Positions 28,490 to 36,263 of a DNA stretch of 38,017 nt are shown piece by piece. The translations under genes and the position numbers were made by a program. How positions within the stretch are numbered: position 1 is the first letter of the stretch; every line of letters begins with the position of its first letter. The stretch is from Candidatus Rokubacteria bacterium RIFCSPLOWO2_02_FULL_73_56 (lineage in GTDB: Bacteria; Methylomirabilota; Methylomirabilia; Rokubacteriales; CSP1-6), in NCBI GenBank assembly GCA_001788495.1, contig MGCF01000185.1:1-38017 (forward strand), in the 5' to 3' direction. The notes under the pieces were generated by a model that worked only from the letters and a program-made list of their open reading frames with translations, had not been told where the DNA came from and ran no database searches.

Positions 28490-29185
28490 CTATCTGGCGT
28501 GGCGCTGCTGGATCGAGGTGAGCGCCCAGTTCACCAGGAACACGAGGGCCAGGAGCAGGAGCGAGAGCGCGATCGCGACCTCGAAGTTGCCCTTGCCGGT
28601 CTCGAGCACCATCGCCGTCGTGAGCGTGCGCGTCTGGCCCTTGATGTTGCCGCCCACCATCATCGAGGCGCCGATCTCCGAGATGATCCCGCCGAACCCC
28701 GCCATCACCGCCGCGAGCATCGGCAGCCGCGCCTCGCGCAGGACCATCCAGACCATCTGCGCGCGCGAGGCGCCGAGGGCCAGGAGCTGGAGCCGGAACT
28801 CCCGCGGCACGCCCTGCACGGCCGCGAGGGTGATCCCGACCACGATCGGCGAGGCGATGACGGCCTGCGCGATCACGATGGCCGCGGGCGTGTAGAGGAC
28901 CTCCCAGCCGCCGAGCGGGCCGCTGCGCCAGAGCAGCATCGTGACGAACAGGCCCACGACCACCGGCGGCAGCCCCATGCCCGAGTTCACGGCGCTCACG
29001 ACGAGGCCGCGCCCCGGGAAGCGCGCCAGCGCGAGCGCCGCGCCCGCCGGGATCCCGAGGGCGAGCGAGATCAGGGTCGCGCTCCCCGAGACCTGGAGCG
29101 AGAGCAGCAGGATGGACCAGACCTCGCGGTCGCCCGCGAGCAGCAGGCGGGCGGCCTCGCGCACGCCCTCGACGAGGAGGTCCAT
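28490..29185 (-). CDS. tupB: Tungstate ABC transporter permease TupB
   Basis: An inner-membrane permease of 231 residues. About five hydrophobic helices are seen, with GMGLPPVVVGLFVTMLLWRS, the loop LQLLALGASRAQMVWMVLRE and GFGGIISEIGASMMVGGNIK, all characteristic of TupB. The ATG at 29185 immediately follows the tupA stop with no gap. The sequence is clearly distinct from the downstream ModB, so two separate oxyanion permeases are encoded. Confidence 0.93.
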   Translation of the reverse strand: MDLLVEGVREAARLLLAGDREVWSILLLSLQVSGSATLISLALGIPAGAALALARFPGRGLVVSAVNSGMGLPPVVVGLFVTMLLWRSGPLGGWEVLYTPAAIVIAQAVIASPIVVGITLAAVQGVPREFRLQLLALGASRAQMVWMVLREARLPMLAAVMAGFGGIISEIGASMMVGGNIKGQTRTLTTAMVLETGKGNFEVAIALSLLLLALVFLVNWALTSIQQRHAR

Positions 29186-30016
29186 CTACTCGAACTCCTC
29201 GTCGGTCCTGCCGGCGATCGGCACGAAGAGCGCCTGGCCGTACGTGTCCACGCCGAACGTCCCGATCACCGCCTGGGTTCCGGGCGCGAGCATGAACTCG
29301 GCGAACCTGCGCCCTCCCGCCGCGTTCACGCGCGGGCCGTTGGCCGCGTTCACCTCCATCACGGAGTAGAGGTTGAGCAGGCGCGAATCGCCCTCCACGA
29401 GGACCTCGAGCGCGATGCGCCGCGTGAACGCGAGGTACGTGGCGCGGTCGGCGAGCGTGTACGCGCGCCGGTCGTCGGCGATGCCGAGCGTGGCGCCCAT
29501 GCCCTGTCCCGACTCGATGTACCACGGCGGCGCCGGGGTGAGGCCCGCCGCCTTCCAGAGCGCGAGCTCGCGGGTGTGGGTGCCGGACCTGTCGCCCCGC
29601 GACACGAAGCGCGCGCCGGCCGCGGCGATGCGGCGCAACGCCTCGGCCGCCTTCTTCTCGCCCCGGAGGCCCGCCGGGTCGGCCCCGGGGCCGAGGACGA
29701 CGAAGTCGTTGTACATGACCAGGCGCCGGTTGAGCATCTTGCCGTCGGCCACGTACTTCTTCTCGAGCGCGGGCGCGTGGGCGAGCGTCACGTCCGCCTC
29801 GCCGCGCGCCGCGAGCGCCAGGGCCTGGCCGGTGCCGACCGCGATCGTCTTGACGCTGAGCCCCGTCCGCTTCTCGAACACCGGCACGAGCACGTCGAGG
29901 AGCCCGGAGTCCTGGGTGGACGTGGTCGTGGAAAGGATGACGACCGAGGACGGCGCGGCCGCCGGGGCGGACGCGCCGAGCAGGAGGCCGAGGATGAGCA
30001 GGAGCCGTCGGAGCAC
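29186..30016 (-). CDS. tupA: Tungstate-binding periplasmic protein TupA
   Basis: Periplasmic binding protein of 276 residues. A signal peptide (VLRRLLLILGLLLGASAPAA) is followed by VVILSTTTSTQDSGLLDVLV, the TupA oxyanion-binding signature, and by FVSRGDRSGTHTRELALWKA and WYIESGQGMGATLGIADDRR. The start is GTG at 30016, six bases after AGGAGG. TupA proteins bind tungstate very tightly. It is the first gene after the ModE-type operator. Confidence 0.94.
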   Translation of the reverse strand: MLRRLLLILGLLLGASAPAAAPSSVVILSTTTSTQDSGLLDVLVPVFEKRTGLSVKTIAVGTGQALALAARGEADVTLAHAPALEKKYVADGKMLNRRLVMYNDFVVLGPGADPAGLRGEKKAAEALRRIAAAGARFVSRGDRSGTHTRELALWKAAGLTPAPPWYIESGQGMGATLGIADDRRAYTLADRATYLAFTRRIALEVLVEGDSRLLNLYSVMEVNAANGPRVNAAGGRRFAEFMLAPGTQAVIGTFGVDTYGQALFVPIAGRTDEEFE

Positions 30017-30044
30017 GGAGGACCTCCTGGGGCGGGTCGCCCTT

Positions 30045-30068
30045 CGTTATGTCAGAACAGACATAACG
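30045..30068. promoter_or_regulatory. ModE-type operator palindrome upstream of tupA
   Basis: CGTTATGTC and GACATAACG form a perfect 9-base inverted repeat around a 6-base spacer. The half-site resembles known ModE operators, whose consensus is TATAT-type half-sites flanked by CGTTA/TAACG. It lies 28 bases before the tupA GTG, directly downstream of the gene for a ModE-like protein. The likely effect is repression of the Mo/W uptake operon when oxyanion is plentiful. Confidence 0.75.
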
Positions 30069-30095
30069 ATAAGCGATCCGGGGGCGCGCGGGCAA
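30066..30095 (-). promoter_or_regulatory. Possible tupA promoter overlapping the ModE-type operator
   Basis: TTGCCC (30095-30090) and TATCGT (30071-30066), 18 bases apart, each match the sigma70 consensus at 4 of 6 positions. The -10 overlaps one arm of the palindrome, a layout suited to repression. The boxes are weak, so this is tentative. Confidence 0.35.
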
Positions 30096-30099
30096 GGGC

Positions 30100-30438
30100 T
30101 CAGAACTGCCGCGCGAACGCCCGGTCGGCGGCGCGGTTGACCTGCTGCTTCACACGGCGGAAGCGGCGGACCAGCGTGCGCGCCTCGCGCGTGAGCACGG
30201 CACCGCCGCCGCGACGGCCGCCGATGCGCACGGCGAGGAGCGGGGCGCCGAGCGCCCGCTCCGTGACCTTGAGGAGGCCCCACGCCGCGCGGTAGGACAT
30301 CCCGAGCCGGCGCGCCGCGCGCGCGAGCGAGCCGAGCTCGTCCACCGCCTCGAGGAGCTGCAGGCGGCCGTCGGAGAAGATCATGCGCCCGCCGGACTCG
30401 AGCCAGACCTTGGACCGGATCCGGAGCCGCCGCGCCAT
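30100..30438 (-). CDS. modE: ModE N-terminal-type winged-helix regulator, lacking the molybdate-binding domain
   Basis: A 112-residue DNA-binding protein. RIRSKVWLESGGRMIFSDGR and LLEAVDELGSLARAARRLGM-SYRAAWGLL are the ModE-type winged helix-turn-helix, followed by a helical tail (VRRFRRVKQQVNRAADRA). Full-length ModE is about 260 residues with two Mop domains; none is present here, so oxyanion sensing must be absent or come from elsewhere. ATG 30438 is chosen because it begins the family N-terminus; the longer frame to 30711 is shadow of nagB. It sits 83 bases before tupA with the operator between. Confidence 0.85.
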   Translation of the reverse strand: MARRLRIRSKVWLESGGRMIFSDGRLQLLEAVDELGSLARAARRLGMSYRAAWGLLKVTERALGAPLLAVRIGGRRGGGAVLTREARTLVRRFRRVKQQVNRAADRAFARQF

Positions 30439-30539
30439 CGCCTGCCGAGTGTACCGAATCCCGCGGCCGCGCGCCGCCACGAAGGCCCGCAGGAGGCCCG
30501 CGCGGTCGATGATAGTCTGGCCCTCCAGGAGGCTCGGCC

Positions 30540-30599
30540 ATGGCCAGGAACTCCGTCCTCGGCGCGCTGGAAGCGGGTCACCGGGTCGTCTCGCCGTGA
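30540..30599 (+). CDS. Possible 19-residue ORF coupled to nagB
   Basis: A consensus AGGAGG (30527-30532) precedes an ATG that opens M-A-R-N-S-V-L-G-A-L-E-A-G-H-R-V-V-S-P and stops in TGA overlapping the nagB-like GTG (GTGA). The ribosome site belongs to this ORF, while the GTG has none of its own, so the short ORF may feed ribosomes to the next gene. No family is recognised; a frameshifted remnant of another gene is possible. Confidence 0.4.
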   Translation: MARNSVLGALEAGHRVVSP

Positions 30600-31312
30600 A
30601 GGTCGTCGTCTGCGACGACGCCGCGGCGCTCGCCGAGGCGGCGGCGGACCTGTTCCGCGAGCGGGTCGCGGGCGCGCCCGACCTCGCGATGGCCGTGCCC
30701 GCGGGGCGCACGCCGCGGCGGATGTACGGTCTGCTGCGCGAGCGCCAGGCGCGGGCGCCCGTCGACTACGCCGCGATGCGCGTGTTCTCGATCGACGAGC
30801 TCTGCCCGCCGGCGCCCGCCGACGGGTACTTCTGGCGGCAGGTCCGGAGCGAGTTCCTCGCGTGGGCGGCCGTGCCGGCCGAGCGCTGCCACCCGTTCCG
30901 CGTGGACGCCCCCGACCTCGAGGCGATGTGCCGCGCGTACGAGGAGGCGATCGCGCGGGCGGGCGGGCTCGACCTCGTCATGCTGGGGCTCGGGCCGAAC
31001 GGCCACATCGCCTCCAACGAGCCGGGCAGCGCCTTCGACTCGCCCACGCGCCCGGTGCGCCTCCTGCCCGAGACCGCGCGTTACATCCTCACCGACGAGG
31101 TCAGCCAGGGCGCGGTGAGCGACCGCGCGGTGACGCTCGGCATCGGCACCATCCTCCGGGCGCGCGAGGTCGTGGTGCTCGTGAGCGGCGCCGCCAAACG
31201 GGGGCCGCTCGAGCGGCTCCTCGACGGCCCGGTGACCCCGGAGGTCCCCGCCTCGGCGCTCCGGCTGCACCCGCGCTGCACGGTCCTGGCCGACCGCGAC
31301 GCCCGTCCTTGA
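30596..31312 (+). CDS. nagB: Glucosamine-6-phosphate deaminase/6-phosphogluconolactonase-family protein (NagB-like)
   Basis: The 238-residue cytoplasmic protein fits NagB better than phosphogluconolactonase: VFSIDELCPPAP (catalytic Asp-Glu), DLVMLGLGPNGHIASNEPGS (active-site His and Glu), TLGIGTILRAREVVVLVSGA and SALRLHPRCTVLAD. NagB converts glucosamine-6-phosphate to fructose-6-phosphate and ammonia. The Asp-x-His of E. coli NagB is Asn-x-His here, a form I recall from other NagB proteins. No other amino-sugar genes are nearby. The start is the GTG overlapping the 19-residue ORF; the upstream in-frame extension lies over modE. Confidence 0.82.
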   Translation: MKVVVCDDAAALAEAAADLFRERVAGAPDLAMAVPAGRTPRRMYGLLRERQARAPVDYAAMRVFSIDELCPPAPADGYFWRQVRSEFLAWAAVPAERCHPFRVDAPDLEAMCRAYEEAIARAGGLDLVMLGLGPNGHIASNEPGSAFDSPTRPVRLLPETARYILTDEVSQGAVSDRAVTLGIGTILRAREVVVLVSGAAKRGPLERLLDGPVTPEVPASALRLHPRCTVLADRDARP

Positions 31313-31318
31313 GGGGAC

Positions 31319-31349
31319 GTCGGGGGGAGCGACCGCCGCTCCCCCCGAC
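31319..31349 (+). terminator. 13-bp hairpin after nagB
   Basis: Bases 31319-31331 pair perfectly with 31337-31349 around a 5-base loop; the stem is G/C-rich (GGGGGGAGC with GCTCCCCCC). It begins 7 bases after the nagB stop. No T-run follows, so strength is uncertain. The remaining gap to 31451 has no gene; a GGAGG lies upstream of the next ATG. Confidence 0.6.
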
Positions 31350-31451
31350 ACCCCCCAACGCGATCCCGCGAGCCCGATTCGTTCACGCTCTCTGAGGGGC
31401 CGGAACCTCTTCCCCCCTCCCGCGAGTCATACAGACGTGGAGGGACCACCC

Positions 31452-31829
31452 ATGCGAGCTCGCGCGCTCCCCCTGGCGCTCGTCCTGCTGGTCCTGGCGG
31501 CCGGGGCCGCCCGGGCCCAGAACTTCGGCGGCGCCCGCCCGGAGGAGCGCCTCTTCTCGATCCAGTCCGAGACGGCGCGGACGCCGAGCGGCGACGCGGT
31601 CGTCCGCGGCTTCGTGGAGAACCGCGGGGATGCGTGGGTGACGCGGGTCGTGCTCCTCGTCGAGGGGCTCGACGCCGCCGGCCGGGTCGTCGGCTGGGCG
31701 TACGTCCCCGTCGGCGGGGAGATCGGCCCGGGCGCCCGGGACTGGTTCGACGCGCGGGCGCCTGCGCTCGGCGCGACGTTCCGCGTCCGCGTGCACTCCT
31801 TCGAGTACCTGCCCCGGGGCGGCGGCTAG
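31452..31829 (+). CDS. Small secreted FxLYD-like protein
   Basis: A 125-residue exported protein. A signal peptide (MRARALPLALVLLVLAAGAA with cleavage near ARAQ) leads to a beta-sandwich-like domain with VVRGFVENRGDAWVTRVVLL and VLLVEGLDAAGRVVGWAYVP, the shape of FxLYD domains in which a residue-level link between strands is conserved. Function is unknown. ATG 31452 follows GGAGG; an upstream in-frame ATG at 31437 would spoil the signal peptide. It converges on the methyltransferase gene, sharing the CTAG at 31826-31829. Confidence 0.7.
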   Translation: MRARALPLALVLLVLAAGAARAQNFGGARPEERLFSIQSETARTPSGDAVVRGFVENRGDAWVTRVVLLVEGLDAAGRVVGWAYVPVGGEIGPGARDWFDARAPALGATFRVRVHSFEYLPRGGG

Positions 31830-32596
31830 GTCGCGGGCCGGTCGCGCCCCTCCGCGCGGCGCGGCACGTCCAGGAGCGACGTCCGCTTCTTGAGGAACCG
31901 GAGCGCCGCGAAGAGCGCGCCGCCCAGCACCGCCGTCGCGGTCCACACCGGGTCCAGGTCGAACGCGCCCGTCTCGTGCAGGTCCTCGGCGACGTCGAGG
32001 AGCAGGGGCACGACGAGGACCACGCCGAGCGCGTAGAACTCCCGCCGCAGCGCCACGCGCCACCGGAAGGGCCGGGCCGCGGGCACCCAGCCCCGGAACG
32101 ACGGGATCACCCGCGGCACGCGCGCCGCCCACGCCGCCCACGCGGCGCCGAACCGCTCGCGCAGGTACTGGTCCTCACGCTCCGCGATGCACGCGTAGTA
32201 GACGGCCGTGAGGGTCGCCACGAGCGGCGGCGCGATCCAGGCGTGCGGGAACAGCGCGAGCCCGAGCGCGATGATCGAGTTCGCGAGGTAGAGCGGGTGG
32301 CGCACGAGCGAGTACGGGCCCGTCGTGGTGAGCGACGCCGCCTTCTGCTCGCGCGTGTTGCGCCCGGAGGTCCCGGGCGCGGCCACGCCCACCGTCCACG
32401 CGCGGAGCGCTACGCCGGCGAGCGCGAGGAGGACGCAGCCGATCTCCCAGACGAGGTCGTCGCGGGAGTCGAAGGCGAGCTGTGAGCGCACGACCGCCGC
32501 GGCGAGGAGCGGGGCCAGGATCAGCGGCAGGTAGCTCCGCCAGCGGAAGAAGAAGTCGCCGCAGCCCAGCACGACGGCGCGGCCGCCGCCCCTCAC
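31826..32596 (-). CDS. ICMT/PEMT-like membrane methyltransferase
   Basis: A 256-residue protein with several membrane helices. The conserved catalytic half reads TTTGPYSLVRHPLYLANSII (RHPLY) followed by a C-terminal acidic EREDQYLRERFG, as in isoprenylcysteine methyltransferase and phospholipid N-methyltransferase families. About 90 residues follow, including two more hydrophobic stretches. The substrate is not readable. The GTG start at 32596 overlaps the glycosyltransferase stop as GTGA. Confidence 0.83.
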   Translation of the reverse strand: MRGGGRAVVLGCGDFFFRWRSYLPLILAPLLAAAVVRSQLAFDSRDDLVWEIGCVLLALAGVALRAWTVGVAAPGTSGRNTREQKAASLTTTGPYSLVRHPLYLANSIIALGLALFPHAWIAPPLVATLTAVYYACIAEREDQYLRERFGAAWAAWAARVPRVIPSFRGWVPAARPFRWRVALRREFYALGVVLVVPLLLDVAEDLHETGAFDLDPVWTATAVLGGALFAALRFLKKRTSLLDVPRRAEGRDRPAT

Positions 32597-34221
32597 CGGC
32601 CGCGTCCTCCGCGCGGGGCGGACTCCCGCGTCACCACCGAGACCGGGCGGAACGCGAGCGTCGCGCGCGCCACGACCACGAGGGCGTCCTCGCGCGGCAG
32701 GCGCGCGAGCGCCGCGTCGGGCAGGACCCCGACCGTGCCCGCCTCCCGCGCGAGCGCCCGCGCGAGGTCGCGCTCGGTCTCGACGCGCACGACGGGCCGG
32801 CCGAGGTAGAAGGCCAGCGGCAGCTCGTGCAGGCCGAGCGTCACGACGGCGGGCGCCCGCGCGAGCGCGGGGCCGGCCGCGCGGGCGACGCGCGGGTAGT
32901 CGTAGACGCTGTTGCGCCGGGGCAGCTTCCAGTGGTAGCCGCCCACGAGCAGCACCGCCGCGCCCACCCAGGCGGCGACGAACGCGCGCCGCCGCTCCGG
33001 GCGCCGCACGCTGTCCACGAGCGCGCCGAGGAACAGCACGAGGCCCGCGGCGAGCAGCAGCGCCTCGGTCACCGACGCCGGCAGCGCGAGGCGCGCGTCC
33101 CGGAGCCATCGCCCCCGGAACGCGACGACGGCGGCCGTCGCCGCGAGCAGCGCGAGGCCGCCCGCGGCGTAGAGGCGCCAGGGCACCGGGCCCGTCCGGC
33201 GCTGCCTGACGATCGCCCCGCTCCACCACCAGCCGACCAGGAGGCTCGCCGGCGCGACCAGCGGCAGGTAGTAGCGGAGGCGCTGCTCGCGCGCGAGCGC
33301 GACGAGCGCGAAGACGACCGCGGCCCACAGCAGGACGAAGAGCACGCCGTCGCGCTCCTCGCCGCGCCCGCGCAGGAAGCGCCAGGCCAGGGTCAGCGCG
33401 GGCGGCAGGAACACCACCCACGGGACCAGCACGACGACCGCGTTCTGCAGCGGCGCCACGAGCGACGCCAGCGTCGGCGCGCGCGGCGCGTACCAGCCGA
33501 GGTGGTCGGTGACGACGACCTGGTGGACCGCCGCCGGGTCGGCGGCGAGCCCGGCGAGCCACCAGGGCGCGACGAGCACGGCGACGAGCGCCAGCCCCCG
33601 GCCGGGGCGCAGCCGCCGCCAGACGTCCGTGCGCCGGTGCGCCGCCCCCCACGCGAGCGCCACGCCGAGCGGCAGGAAGCCCGCGGGCCCCTTCGCCCAG
33701 AAGGCGAGCGCGGTGAGCCCGTAGAAGCCGAGCCAGTCGCAGCCCGCCGGGCGCCGGAGCGCGCGCCAGAGCATCCACACGCTGGCCGCGATGCAGGCGC
33801 TCATCAGCATGTCGGGCAGGGGCAGGCGCGCGTGCAGGAAGAGCCCCTGCGTCGTGACCGCGATCAGCGCGGCGTACTTCCCCGCGTCCGCGCCGAAGAG
33901 CTCGCGGCCGAGGCCGTAGAGCACGCAGGCGGTCGCGAGGCCGGCCGCCGCCGACGGCAGCACGGCGGTGAGCTGCGTGACGTGGCCCAGCGGCCACGAG
34001 ACGAGCGCGATCAGCCAGGCGAGCAGCACCGGCTTGTTGAGGTACAGGGCGCCGTTGAGCCGCGGGTGGAGCCAGTCGCCGCGCGCCAGCACGTCCTGCG
34101 CGAGCACCGCGAAGCGCGCCTCGTCGTTGTTGGACAGGATGCGCCCGCCCAGGTCGGTCGCGACCACCACCGCGGCGACGACGACGACCAGGAGGAAGGG
34201 CCGGGCCGCCGCCCGGCTCAC
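32593..34221 (-). CDS. GT39/ArnT-like polyprenyl-phosphate-sugar glycosyltransferase
   Basis: The 542-residue multi-pass membrane protein has about 12 hydrophobic helices. The first periplasmic loop ILSNNDEARFAVLAQDVLAR with the acidic D-E pair, and then GALYLNKPVLLAWLIAL, match the PMT_2/ArnT family that moves a sugar from an undecaprenyl carrier to lipid A or proteins. DVLARGDWLHPRLN and a C-terminal soluble region (about 445-540) follow. The acceptor is unknown. The GTG start at 34221 overlaps the D-aminoacylase stop as GTGA and it is coupled to the methyltransferase behind. Confidence 0.87.
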   Translation of the reverse strand: MSRAAARPFLLVVVVAAVVVATDLGGRILSNNDEARFAVLAQDVLARGDWLHPRLNGALYLNKPVLLAWLIALVSWPLGHVTQLTAVLPSAAAGLATACVLYGLGRELFGADAGKYAALIAVTTQGLFLHARLPLPDMLMSACIAASVWMLWRALRRPAGCDWLGFYGLTALAFWAKGPAGFLPLGVALAWGAAHRRTDVWRRLRPGRGLALVAVLVAPWWLAGLAADPAAVHQVVVTDHLGWYAPRAPTLASLVAPLQNAVVVLVPWVVFLPPALTLAWRFLRGRGEERDGVLFVLLWAAVVFALVALAREQRLRYYLPLVAPASLLVGWWWSGAIVRQRRTGPVPWRLYAAGGLALLAATAAVVAFRGRWLRDARLALPASVTEALLLAAGLVLFLGALVDSVRRPERRRAFVAAWVGAAVLLVGGYHWKLPRRNSVYDYPRVARAAGPALARAPAVVTLGLHELPLAFYLGRPVVRVETERDLARALAREAGTVGVLPDAALARLPREDALVVVARATLAFRPVSVVTRESAPRGGRGR

Positions 34222-35816
34222 GGCACCAGCACGCGCCCCGTGCCGGCCGCGCGGAACCGCCCGCCGTCGACGACGAGCGCGCCGTTGACGAGCACCCAGG
34301 GGATGCCCGTCGGGTAGCGATGCGGGTCGGCGAACGTCGCCTCGTCCTTCACCGTCGCCGGGTCGAACACCGCGAGGTCGGCGGCCAGGCCCGGGCGCAC
34401 GAGCCCGCGGTCGGCCAGACGCAGCCGCGCGGCCGGCATCCCGGTCATCTTGTGGACCGCGGTCTCGAGCGGGAAGAGCCGGCGCTCGCGCGCGTACTCG
34501 CCGAGCACGCGCGGGAAGGTGCCGTAGGCGCGCGGGTGCGGCTTGCCGGGCCGCGGGCCCTCGCCCGCGAAGAGGCCGATCGAGTCGGAGCCGACCATGA
34601 TCGCCGGGTGGGCGAGCACGCGGGCGACGTTGTCGGGGCTCTGCGAGAAGACCACCATCGAGACGGTCGCGCGCTCGGCGAGGAGGAGGCTCAGCAGCGC
34701 CTCGGCCGGCGGCGTCCCCGTCTGCCGGGCGAGCGCCGCGAGGGTCAGCCCCTCGAGCGCGCGCCGCGCGCACGTCGCGATCTGGATCTCGTCGAAGCCG
34801 ACCGCGCCCAGCGACACGTTCCGCCAGCGCTCGCCGTCCAGCAGGCACTCCTCGACGATCCGGCGGCGGGTCGCGCGGTCGGCGAGCCGCTCGAGCAGCC
34901 GCTCGATGCCCCCGTCGTGGACCCACCCGGGCAGCAGGTTGTCCATCTTCGTCGAGCCCGCGTGGTAGGGGTAGACGTCGCCGCTCACGTCCACGCCGCG
35001 CGCGCGCGCGGCGTCGATCAGCCCGAGCGCGGCGTCGAGCCTCGACCAGTTCTCGCGGCCCGCGGCCTTCACGTGCGCGATCTGCACGCCGACGCCGCCC
35101 GCCTCGCCGATCCGGATCGCCTCGGCGATCGAGTCCTCGAGCATCGAGGACTCGCCCCGGATGTGGGAGAAGTAGAGGCCGCGCCGCGGCGCCATCGCGC
35201 GCGCGAGCGCGATCAGCTCCGCGGTGTCCGCGTACGCGCTCGGCGGGTACACGAGGCCGGTCGAGTAGCCGAAGGCGCCGGCGTCGAGGGCCTCGGCGAG
35301 GAGCCGCTCCATCGCGCGGAGCTCGTCGGGCCCGGCGGGGCGGTTGTCGGGCCCCAGCGCCGCGAGCCGCAGCGCGCCGTGGCCCACGAAGTGGACCACG
35401 TTGACCGACGGGCGCGCGGCACGGAGGGCGTCGAGGTACTGGGCGAACGTCTCCCAGCGGAGGTCGAGCGAGGTCCCGAGGCCGCCCGCCCACACCCGGG
35501 CCGCCTCGCGTCGCGCCGGGTGGACCGGCGCCTGGGAGAACGAGCACATCCCGACGACCTCGGTGGTGACCCCCTGGCGCACCTTCGACTCCGCGGACGG
35601 GCAGCCGAAGTAGAAGAGGTCGGAGTGCGCGTGGGCGTCGATGAAGCCCGGCGCGACCACGAGCCCCGCCGCGTCGATCACGCGCGCGGCCTCCCCGCGG
35701 AGCCCGGGCCCCACGGCGGCGATGCGCTCGCCCTCGACCGCGACGTCGGCGGGCGCCGGCGGGGCGCCCGTGCCGTCGACGAGCGCGCCGTTCCGGATCA
35801 GGAGCGACCAGGCCAC
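34218..35816 (-). CDS. N-acyl-D-amino-acid deacylase (D-aminoacylase)
   Basis: An amidohydrolase-fold enzyme of 532 residues that hydrolyses N-acyl-D-amino acids. VAPGFIDAHAHSDLFYFG gives the HxHxD metal motif; VVGMCSFSQAP holds the Cys ligand typical of D-aminoacylases; YFSHIRGES and VQIAHVKAAGREN give the two further His; IMVGSDSIGL gives the Asp. The end, LADLAVFDPATVKDEATFAD, is typical. The GTG start at 35816 is two bases after the cyclophilin stop. It could be used for salvage of wall-derived or acylated amino acids, but the substrate is open. Confidence 0.92.
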   Translation of the reverse strand: MAWSLLIRNGALVDGTGAPPAPADVAVEGERIAAVGPGLRGEAARVIDAAGLVVAPGFIDAHAHSDLFYFGCPSAESKVRQGVTTEVVGMCSFSQAPVHPARREAARVWAGGLGTSLDLRWETFAQYLDALRAARPSVNVVHFVGHGALRLAALGPDNRPAGPDELRAMERLLAEALDAGAFGYSTGLVYPPSAYADTAELIALARAMAPRRGLYFSHIRGESSMLEDSIAEAIRIGEAGGVGVQIAHVKAAGRENWSRLDAALGLIDAARARGVDVSGDVYPYHAGSTKMDNLLPGWVHDGGIERLLERLADRATRRRIVEECLLDGERWRNVSLGAVGFDEIQIATCARRALEGLTLAALARQTGTPPAEALLSLLLAERATVSMVVFSQSPDNVARVLAHPAIMVGSDSIGLFAGEGPRPGKPHPRAYGTFPRVLGEYARERRLFPLETAVHKMTGMPAARLRLADRGLVRPGLAADLAVFDPATVKDEATFADPHRYPTGIPWVLVNGALVVDGGRFRAAGTGRVLVP

Positions 35817-35818
35817 GC

Positions 35819-36253
35819 TCAGCCCTCGACGATCGTCACGCTCGTCATCCGGTCGCCCTGCCCGACGCGGTCCACGTGCTCCATGCCGGCGACGACCCGG
35901 CCGAAGACCGTGTAGCTGCCGTCCAGGTGGGGCGTCGGCCCGTAGCAGATGTAGAACTGGCTGCCGGCCGAGTCGGGGTGCTGGGCGCGCGCCATCGCGA
36001 CGCTGCCGCGCACGTGCTTCTGCGCGTTGAACTCCGCCTTGATCGTGTGGCCGGGGCCGCCGGTGCCGTCGCCTTTCGGGCAGCCGCCCTGCACGACGAA
36101 GTCGGGGACGACGCGGTGGAACGTGAGCCCGTCGTAGAAGCCCTTCTTCGCGAGCGTCACGAAGTTCTCGACGGTCGTGGGCGCGTCCTCCGGGAAGAAC
36201 TCCATCCGGATCTCGCCGCCCTTCTCGAGCGCGATGACCGCTGTCTGCTTCAC
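35819..36253 (-). CDS. Cytoplasmic cyclophilin (peptidyl-prolyl isomerase)
   Basis: The 144-residue single-domain cyclophilin has FYDGLTFHRVVPDFVVQGG, GGPGHTIKAEFNA, SVAMARAQHPDSAGSQFYI and YTVFGRVVAGMEHVD, matching the Arg/Phe/Gln active-site positions of the family. No signal peptide is present. Its GTG start has GAGGAGG a few bases upstream. It is the second of two tandem cyclophilins. Confidence 0.94.
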   Translation of the reverse strand: MKQTAVIALEKGGEIRMEFFPEDAPTTVENFVTLAKKGFYDGLTFHRVVPDFVVQGGCPKGDGTGGPGHTIKAEFNAQKHVRGSVAMARAQHPDSAGSQFYICYGPTPHLDGSYTVFGRVVAGMEHVDRVGQGDRMTSVTIVEG

Positions 36254-36263
36254 CGGCGCCTCC

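Noticed and set aside
30439-30711. Longer ModE start with an upstream extension
   Set aside because: The extra residues are antisense to the NagB-like gene and its ribosome site, and ModE homology begins near 30438.
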